Origin: Aspergillus flavus
Lineage: Eukaryota; Ascomycota; Eurotiomycetes; Eurotiales; Aspergillaceae
Direction: 5' to 3'
Length of the DNA: 64,000 nt
Assembly (NCBI RefSeq): GCF_009017415.1
Contig: NC_092406.1
Location: 1,922,001 to 1,986,000 of the forward strand
A program made the translations under genes and the position numbers. Below, in pieces: positions 56,496 to 64,000 of this stretch; position 1 is the stretch's first letter, and each line of letters opens with the position of its first letter. Under the pieces are notes generated by a model, which worked only from the letters and a program-made list of their open reading frames with translations, had not been told where the DNA came from and did no database searches.

Positions 56496-57179
56496 TGTGG
56501 GAGTATCTAAGTCTATTGACAATCGAAATATCTCCTTCGGCGAGATGTACGGTGTTTTGCAACCGTGAGGAGGACCCGAGGAGTTTCTCTTACTTTATAG
56601 CGGGACGCCCCCTCATTTCCGGCAACCTTGTTCCGAGCCACGATTGATAACCGTTCTCTCGAGAGGGGGAGGCAGAGTAGACTTTGCACTATCGGACGAT
56701 GGAAGGTTGGCATCTTTAGGTACTAATACTACGCGGTTATCTCGATCGAGTTAGTCATGATCGTGATCACAGTAGAGTCACGTTGCTGGTTTATACCTAA
56801 GATATCGTAGTATAACCGGCAATCTTCATTCACCTTTCAGTAGGTATCAACAGGAAGATCCCGTCGCAGATTCGATACTTCTTTGTTCTAAAAAAGGTGA
56901 CATGCTGCTTTTGACAGCCATCACATCAATCAGTCACCACATTAGCCTTAACAGTCCTCACGATGCCATTACGTATTGCGAGCCTAGTCTCTAAAATATA
57001 TGTATAGCTTATCAACCCTCACCACAACAAACACCTGCTAGATGAACAAAAAACACAATATGCAATCATCATGTCTATTATCAAATACCATGATTTCTAC
57101 ACATTAAGCACCTCCCATACAATCAACCACAATCTTCAAATCCACACTAAAACCCACAAACCCATCAAATCCCCGCAAA
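56496..57179. other. Intergenic, no gene seen
   Basis: About 680 bases upstream of the acyltransferase gene. It holds that gene's promoter. Nothing else recognised. Confidence 0.45.
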
Positions 57180-57590
57180 ATGGCCAAAGCCCAACACGAA
57201 ATCTCCCAAATAATCTCCTCCCTAATGATCATACTATGGAAACACACCGATAAACTGGGTATCCCCCATCGACCCCTCGGCCACGACTGGACAGAAATGC
57301 AAAACTACGTATCTCGACTCCTCGTCCTGAGAGGAATGACCCAAGACGGCGCCCATATCTCAGAGGATCCGTGGAGCTTCATTCTAAGAGAGTTTGGTCC
57401 GACTAAAACGCTGTTATCGTCCACCTTGTGCTTGGATCAGAGCGATATATGTTCTCCTAGGTCGATTTTGTTGCAGCCTTCGCGGTCGCTGTGTTCGTCG
57501 GGGGGATGTCATGTTCGGTTTCAGGATCCGCCTGCTGGTTGTGTGAGGGGGAGGAGAGGGTCTGGATTGATTACGAGATCGGTTACTTAG
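57180..57590 (+). CDS. Hypothetical protein, 136 aa (uncertain)
   Basis: An ATG frame in an A-rich context with C-rich third positions over its first half (MAKAQHEISQIISSLMIILWKHTDKLGIPHRPLG...). The second half, from about residue 90, turns Ser/Arg/Gly-rich and less protein-like, so the true gene, if any, may end by splicing. No family recognised. Confidence 0.33.
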   Translation: MAKAQHEISQIISSLMIILWKHTDKLGIPHRPLGHDWTEMQNYVSRLLVLRGMTQDGAHISEDPWSFILREFGPTKTLLSSTLCLDQSDICSPRSILLQPSRSLCSSGGCHVRFQDPPAGCVRGRRGSGLITRSVT

Positions 57591-58505
57591 GTTGGAGAGG
57601 TTTTTCGTGCTGGTGGGGGGTGGTTTGGTTCGGTTTGTTCGGTTGGGTGGATGGATGGGTTGGATATCTGTTCTGTTTGAAAATTAGTTGGATGGGACGT
57701 TGGATTGGAGTCTTGACTATGTCTCAAGGGTACCTTGGGTGTACATAGATACATTATTGGCGTTTATTGGATGGGTATCATAGGGAAGCTCTGTTTCTGC
57801 AAAGAATGATGGTAGGGAGGTATACAACCATTCAGAATTCAGTTGATGAGTATAGCCTATTAGCAACAAATTCAAAATATAAATGTTTATCGGTACTGTA
57901 GGTGAGATGATCTGCAATAGGGAGAGATGGTGCTATAATAGACCTTCCCCGGTGCCAAAAGCCAGTAACCCAGGACGGGATGTTGTGCTATTGTAGGGAG
58001 TGTGGCAAACTTGCAAGCTGTTGGGTACACCCCCCATAGCTGACACATTGGAGCTTGAACGGTCGTGTAGCGATTCGCTGCATGCAGTACTGTGACCCTC
58101 CCAAACACACCAGCATGTTACGTGGATGACGACGTCTGCCGTAAAAGACATCGAGTCCTCGACTTGGTAGCAGCACCATGAGGTCATACACATTCGCAAG
58201 CTTGCGTAGATCATTGATACCTCTTAACAAAAAAGAAAAGAATGGAAAAAAAAAAAAGAAAGAAAGAAAGAAAGAAGTGATCTACAAGAGACGGAGACCA
58301 AGCAAAAGAAAAAAGAAAAGTGTCTTACGAGAGAATCTTAATCCAGGTATCGCTGATAGGTAAGTAGACAAAACAACTGCATGGTAATTACTCCTAAAAG
58401 TCCAAGGAAAACGCCAAAGAATGCTATCATACAATGACTCCGTTATGACACTTTTCCCCCCTCCACTCCCAACGTAACCTCTTGATGTGTTGACACCCTC
58501 GCTGG
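57591..58505. other. Intergenic with GAAA microsatellite
   Basis: About 900 bases without a gene. The A-rich and GAAA run at 58246-58277 lies inside it. Confidence 0.45.
58246..58277. repeat. Poly(A)/(GAAA)n microsatellite
   Basis: Twelve A followed by five GAAA-type units. Simple sequence, prone to slippage. Confidence 0.85.
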
Positions 58506-58826
58506 TCAGCTGGCATTTTGCGTCGCTAGGTTTTCCAATCTCTTGAATCGCCATGCGTACTGGGCTAGTTGTTGTCTTTCCGCCGGTTCTAAGCTTTTGC
58601 CTTTCTCTGCCATTTCTTTCTCCAGTACCTTCAACATATCCCAACGTTTGAGGAGTCGACCTTGGTGCTCTGCAATAGAGACGAGGTTGTTGTCTCTTGA
58701 TGCCATGCGTTCCTCAATGGTGGAGTGGTAGGCAAGCTTGGCGCGAAAGAGTGCCATGTCGGATTCGTCGTATGTAACGCCGTCGCCTTCGGGTAATGAG
58801 GTTTGGTGAGTTGATCTTGGTGGCAT
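58506..58826 (-). CDS. Small helical protein of unknown function, 106 aa
   Basis: The ATG is at 58826 and the protein is 106 residues. Sequence such as MALFRAKLAYHSTIEERMASRDNNLVSIAEHQGRLLKRWDMLKVLEKEMAEKGKSL has strong heptad-like helix and charge patterning, typical of a small coiled-coil protein. The N-terminal 20 residues are Ser/Thr/Pro-rich. No membrane segment or known domain. It reads like a true conserved hypothetical gene. Confidence 0.6.
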   Translation of the reverse strand: MPPRSTHQTSLPEGDGVTYDESDMALFRAKLAYHSTIEERMASRDNNLVSIAEHQGRLLKRWDMLKVLEKEMAEKGKSLEPAERQQLAQYAWRFKRLENLATQNAS

Positions 58827-59811
58827 AATTAATGCTTTCGGGCTTTTGAGACTTTTGAGGAGCTTCTGATAGCTAGTCTAAGGCGATTGGAAGCTTGGAT
58901 GTTTGGGTAGAGGCGATGATGGTGGAGAGAATGAAGGATACGAGGCTCGCTGAGAAGATAGAAAGCTCTGAAGACGAGAGGCAGGTGAATTTGCTGTATA
59001 TCACCCTCGCTGAACCGTACGAGGAAAATAGAAAAGGAAAAGGAAAGAAATATCAGAGAGACAATTTGAAGACGGCTTCAACTCAGTTTCCTTTTAAAGT
59101 GTAGATGCAAAGGGTCCATGGCCCCCATCTTGCATCGTCCCTCGTAGAGGAGCTTTATAGCCTCCCTGGTCCACTGGTGACAACCATTAAGGTGATACCG
59201 GGACTGCCACAGGATACATCCTCCTGTTTATGAGCCCGTCCAATGAGAAGCAGAAGAGATGGACGAAGAGAAAGACATGCTTCCTCACCGGAAAAGCAGT
59301 TGTGTCGGGCGCCGTTTGTGCCAATGTCTTGTGATTCTTCATCTGCTGATGACGAAGGGACTTGTAAGTTGCCTCTTCGGGCCAAATTGTGACACCCTCT
59401 GGAAAATACCGGCGCAACCGGCGTCTATCTGTGGAAATCCGGTCGGTGGGGACGGTTTCTCTTGAAGGGAACGGCTTCGGAATGACGATTATCATGCTCA
59501 GACGCTGTCACCGCGATGTTTCTCGCATATGTAGGGGTTACAAACTTACATACATCAGACTCTGGACGGGCCGACCAAACATGGCGGAGGCCATGCGATT
59601 CGTCTGTTACACATGGGCAAGAAGATATGAAGAGAAGACGATAGAATAATTACCAGGCCAAAGGAAACTACATGTAGCTCTTATTGCCAATGAGATACCT
59701 GTATGAGTCTGCACATCCTTTTGGATTCAGAGTACAGCTCAATTCTCCGTTCCCATATTTCGAGGCAAATGAATGCACGCAGCAATACCAAGAACAACCA
59801 ACCTTTCTTTT

Positions 59812-59834
59812 CTTTTTCTTTTTCTTTTTTTTTT
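59812..59834. repeat. (CTTTTT)n microsatellite
   Basis: Pyrimidine run of CTTT to CTTTTT units ending in a T stretch. Confidence 0.7.
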
Positions 59835-62800
59835 AACTTTGCAAACGGGCGATTTGACGGGGTTTGACTTTGCTATTTATGAAATGTATCCTTTTAATCC
59901 CCTATTCGCGGTGGCCTTCGGTCAACATGTACTTAGCCGCTGAATGCGTTGTCGTGTCACCCTGGGCTGTTGGACGCTGAATATGGACAGGCATCGCGTC
60001 TGAAGGTATTTCAGTCAATCAATACTTTAGTATACGAGACATACAGAGCTTGGCAGGTCAGTCTATCCAATCCGTTCGTCGTCAACGCGTTGGTTCCAAA
60101 GTATTCCATGGCCAACATGGCCGGCACTGAAGTCGATCACTTCCGACGGAAAAGGGACCGCAAGAACCCTGTCCCACAGTTCATTTTGCCCTTCGTCGTT
60201 CCACGAGTCCCTTCTCAACTGAGTAAAATAAGGTCATTTAGGTATTTGCCCCAGAGATGAGGAATCGCAGTTCATGCCTCCATCCGAGGATGATCATGTG
60301 CCCCATCTTGAGCAAATGGGTCCTTGCGTATGCGGTGTCATCAGGTGTGGATTCTTGGATATATCGGTGGAGACATTATTTTGGGTTCTGGTTGTGTTGT
60401 CAATCTGGTAAGACAACGTCAGGACTAAGGTTGTAATCTATTTAGAGCCTGGCATAGCATGGCACAGCAGCTATCCCAGGTTGCCACATCGGAACAGGGG
60501 CGTAGGAACAGTAACACTCTACAAGTGCCTTTGCACGTCAGCATTACTGCCAAGTAGGGTTGACTTTCAAGCTTTTCTTGGCTTTGCATCCAACTCCCGC
60601 TGTGTCTATACGTGCGCTTATCTCGGCAGGCTACTTACATTTTTCCTCTGGTGGTCAAATTTTCGGTCTATTCCTTCTGCAGTTCGAGTCCGTTCCATGG
60701 TGCATGCGACGATGGCGGCTATCGCGAAACTTCTAGCATGCTCCCTTCTCCCTTGACTGGCTGTCGACATGATCCCAAGGCTGCCACTTGTGCTCTACGA
60801 TGTCGTGGAGCACAATCTATGGCCCCTTAGCAAACCTTCCGGGCTGGCAAACTATATGGATACTACTTACTTCATCTGCGAGATATATGCTGGATGGAGG
60901 CTGGTTCGTAGTGTATCCTGAGGAGATACGCCATGCCGTGGACCATCCCACCGACGCGTTTGTAACATCCTAGCACTGAGCCGCTGTGTTCATAGATCTA
61001 TGTTATCACGCTGCTTTACCGGGTATCGCAGGTATTGTTTCATCACCATTGTCGCTCAACGCTGTACTCTTCTGTATTGTGCAGTCATTATATCCAGGAA
61101 ACCAATGAAGCCAGGGAGGCTATGAGAGTCGAATAGTGAAATTTGCCAAAGACACATTAGCCCCCCTGATTAGAACTTTCAGTAAGAGTAGCGGTCAGTA
61201 TAGTGTGACGAGATATTCTATATCCAGATTGTTAGCTTATGAGAAACTCAGTTTGTGTTTAGCCTTCGATCTGCTACTGTTCACTGCACACGTAACAGTA
61301 TATGAGCAGTCAAGCAGCAAACGGTGATACAAATACTTACAATGAAGAGGGTGACCTTGACTTGCGATTCTTATAAATGTCGAAAAAATACCAAGTCATA
61401 GCCGTGATGATACATGACCGTCGGCATGTAGTATGGCCGTAGAATTGCCGAGGGGTGAACTCTACGTACGAGACAAGAATGTCAACCGGGCTTGCATATT
61501 GAGGGATACCTGCTTCGAGTAGCTATTCCCCCTAGTATTAACACTGGATGTTATAATTTCAAGGGAGTCTCCTAAGGTCATATAGAAAAATGTCCGATAG
61601 GGCCAGACGTGATGCTCGTTACCATGCTGAAGCCACGCCTTGTCTGGATGAACTGTTTGATTGCCCCTACCCATCCGATAGTAACCTTTGCTCCTGGTGG
61701 CAGGCATCATGCCAAGGCTAAATATAGCCGTCCTTGGCCAGTTACAAAGACAGCGCGTGTGATGGCATAGTCAGCAAATGTCGAGTCTACACTGCTTCAG
61801 GATAAAAGTGGGCTTCTCGTTGACATTCAAGGTAGCACTGGCAGTGAGATGTCCGGTCGAGATTGCAAGAGCCAGCATGGCTCGGGGTTACACGGTCTTA
61901 TAACACTGGCAGACGACCGCCACGGCCCGAGTTGCTTGTACAACCAACAGCAGTGTGTCCCTTCCAGTTACCGCTCAGTCATAGCTCACAGCTAGAATAT
62001 CAACCCACATTAGACAGGACAGCGGCGTCAGTTGTGTCAGCCGAGTGTGGCCATTGGACGATCGGTGGTCAGACATAGTGTGCCAACCTCAACACGTCTT
62101 CGGCTTTTCGAGAGAGGTTCCCCTGATGTCCACCCATTGTTCGTACAGGTAGGGGATGAATAGGATTGCAATTAGATGACTAGAGCCGGAGTCAACATCA
62201 AATATGTCCACTATAGTTTAGTGGTTGTCGAAATGGTTCAGATGACCCATAGTGTGGTACATGAGGATTGTATCATCTGATCAAGGGCAGCAAGTCCCAT
62301 CTTTGGTATGTGGAGTTACCTGTGGGTTCTATTAGTCTTTAGCGAATACCCCAGCTGGCTTCTGCTGCTTTTCTCTGCATACTGATATGGAGAACCTTGA
62401 CCATCCTTATTACTTTGTCTTAACCGATCGGCTCACGCATTGCATGTAGAGGAAGAACGTGTACGTAATATTCGCATGTGAATTTTTGAGTATTAACCAA
62501 GAGTTTCGGGGGTAATCTAATCTGCCCGGAGGACACTCGTCGCCCAGAATGTTCTGCGTTCGACTTAATCGGCTCAGGAGTAACTAGGCTAGAATGTTCA
62601 ATTCAACAACAACACTAGACTTAGACAATGAACTGGTCTCTTCTCTTCCTTCTTGCCACTGGTCTTCTGGAATATATTAATTGTGGTGACTCTAAGCAGA
62701 GTAACAGATTGTGAGGGTGAGGAAGAGTATTCCGGTATTCCCTTTGAAGTCATTCAATGCATGGTCATTTGATAGGGAGGTCTTCTCCACCTATGCCTGC

Positions 62801-63132
62801 AGTTCTTGACCATAGGTGGCTCTAGATAGAAATTTGAACCTGACTACAGATCCACCCTCGCCATAATACTTAAATTGGAAGGTTTGCTCGCGTACTTCTA
62901 AGTCGATACATTGGGTTTGCCAGTCCACTCATTAAACCAGCATATTTTGAGGTTTAATTAACGGGATAAGCTATAATGTATTGGAAGCAGAGAAGTACCA
63001 TCTCTTGGTGAAGCTCCAGTCAGCCTCCCCACTTATTCTGTCTATGAAGATAGGTGAATATTGAGTAGGATTCTAGATTAGTACACAAGTGAAGATCTTG
63101 ACCGTCCTACTGCCAGGTGTCAAGATAAATAG

Positions 63133-63300
63133 ACAGCCTTGTCCTCCCTTCTTCCTCTCCTCTTCCTCCCATCTTCTCATCCTCTTCTCTCCTCTACGAC
63201 TCATCTTCATCCTCTACCTCTTCTTCTTCCTCAGTACCATTACCTTTCCCACCGTCATCGTCTCATCACTCTCACCATAGCCCTGTTCTTTCGTTTTTCT
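63133..63300 (+). promoter_or_regulatory. Strong CT-rich promoter-like tract
   Basis: About 165 bases almost wholly C and T on the plus strand, followed by a possible 5' UTR intron (donor CAG/GTAAGCC near 63334, acceptor GCCAG near 63400). Such tracts mark transcription starts of well-expressed fungal genes. Confidence 0.5.
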
Positions 63301-63436
63301 CCCTCATCATTCACAGGCTGATATCTCACAAGCTCAGGTAAGCCATTTCAAGCCCGACTCCCGGGACTTTGAATCGTAAGCTCATCGATTGCCAGGAAAC
63401 ATTCAAACAATGTGAACGCCATAGGGGAAAAGGAAT

Positions 63437-63613
63437 ATGACCCCCAGGAGCCCATGCCACGCGCACCCAGAAGTTCTGTCTATTCCAGCAGGATTTTCGG
63501 TCTGGTTGGAAAATACGGCCGTACATATGCACGTTGTCCAATACGATGTTCCAGACAGGGTCTCTCAAAAGAAAAAGAGCCAGAAGAACGAGAAGAAAAA
63601 CGCCACCAGCTAG
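63437..63613 (+). CDS. Short ORF downstream of the CT-rich tract (uncertain)
   Basis: A 58-residue frame starting MTPRSPCHAHPEVLSIPAG, with a central VWLENTAVHMHVVQYDVPDR and a Lys-rich tail. It is too short for a confident call. It may be a first exon, since the gene could continue past the window edge. No family recognised. Confidence 0.25.
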   Translation: MTPRSPCHAHPEVLSIPAGFSVWLENTAVHMHVVQYDVPDRVSQKKKSQKNEKKNATS

Positions 63614-64000
63614 GTGGACGAACAAAGTGATAGCTATTGAATCATGAAATTGATGACCAAAAGTTACATGTCGATTGGGATTGACTTCGGCAACAATGAC
63701 TTCGACAATGCTTCAACTAATATTTCCCATTATCTGTGCCAGCTCGAGCACATATTGAAGGACGGAGAGAAAACCTAAGTTGTGATATGAATTGATGTCC
63801 ATTCGGGAGTTGAGGCAACTAATTCGACCGGCGAGGATAACAAGGAAGCGCTTGCTGGTGTGGAATATATCAAGATGACTCAAAATCTGGTATTTGATTC
63901 CAAAAACCCATTCTGTAAGGCCTAGGCTCCATATTGTGGTCCCAGCGGAAAGCCTCAAGCACACTAGGGTGCCCTCATGTCCCGCGAGCCGAATGATTCG
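63614..64000. other. Window end, no gene called
   Basis: Remaining bases contain short frames only. One from 63675 (MSIGIDFG...) is 36 residues and ends in a stop. Confidence 0.4.

Larger units (their letters stand above)
58827..63436. other. Gene-poor region
   Basis: About 4.6 kb in which no frame over 105 residues shows family likeness, intron-joined continuity or convincing codon use. Short frames (58895-59104, 59187-59495, 59949-60260, 60481-60756) are probably chance. No intact transposase or reverse transcriptase frame was recognised. A TTTTC/T microsatellite sits at 59812-59834 and a CT-rich tract at 63133-63300. Confidence 0.5.

Noticed and set aside
63326..63625. Minus frame with a hydrophobic start
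   Set aside because: No ATG (starts at TTG) and overlaps the plus-strand short ORF; the hydrophobic run translates an AAG/AAA-rich sequence in reverse.

Overview
This 64 kb window is a gene-dense piece of a filamentous ascomycete chromosome, most likely Aspergillus or another Eurotiales. Evidence for this is the many short introns (41-107 nt) with GTANGT donors and CTAAC-type branch points, the CT-rich core promoters, and recognisably Aspergillus-type families: the ATRR glycine betaine reductase, a penicillin acyltransferase paralogue, a DUF3433 membrane protein, and a mitochondrial MutS next to BRR2. No bacterial operon, CRISPR array, rRNA or convincing tRNA was seen. Gene models with introns were spliced by hand from reading-frame phase, splice consensus and family conservation. 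Exon coordinates are given in each entry.

Layout. 0-11.5 kb: the 3' end of an NRPS-like reductase (cut by the window edge), a small CVNH lectin, a complete A-T-R-SDR glycine betaine reductase (ATRR), a 14-TM drug-type MFS transporter and a secreted, probably GPI-anchored protein. 12-17.7 kb: a nitrogen-scavenging group made of a five-exon amidase, a divergent Liz1/Fen2/Dal5-like permease and ureidoglycolate lyase. The lyase promoter carries a perfect TTATCGG-N6-CCGATAA palindrome, which combines the UaY site of purine catabolism with two AreA-type GATA sites. 17.8-28.1 kb: housekeeping genes, with MSH1 (mitochondrial mismatch repair) and BRR2 (spliceosomal helicase) facing away from a 466 bp shared promoter. 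28.6-36 kb: a DPP V-type peptidase, a conserved small protein, a GH43 glycosidase, and a nine-exon DHA1-type MFS transporter containing a 17-nt microexon and a GC-AG intron.

36-48 kb is an accessory-looking stretch: a 59-base T run, a 2-oxoglutarate/Fe(II) oxygenase-like protein, a SAM methyltransferase interrupted by an in-frame stop, a 1474-residue DUF3433 membrane protein and a group II PLP decarboxylase. 49-54.2 kb returns to ordinary genes: a BTB-domain protein, mitochondrial seryl-tRNA synthetase and a four-exon cytochrome b561. 55.3-56.5 kb holds an isopenicillin N acyltransferase-like Ntn hydrolase without an obvious peroxisomal signal. The last 7 kb is gene-poor, with microsatellites, a few small uncertain ORFs and one strong CT-rich promoter-like tract near 63.2 kb.

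The best leads are the purine-pathway palindrome with its neighbouring nitrogen genes, the two NRPS-like carboxylate reductases within 3.6 kb of each other, the interrupted methyltransferase within a possible small metabolic cluster, and the acyltransferase paralogue.
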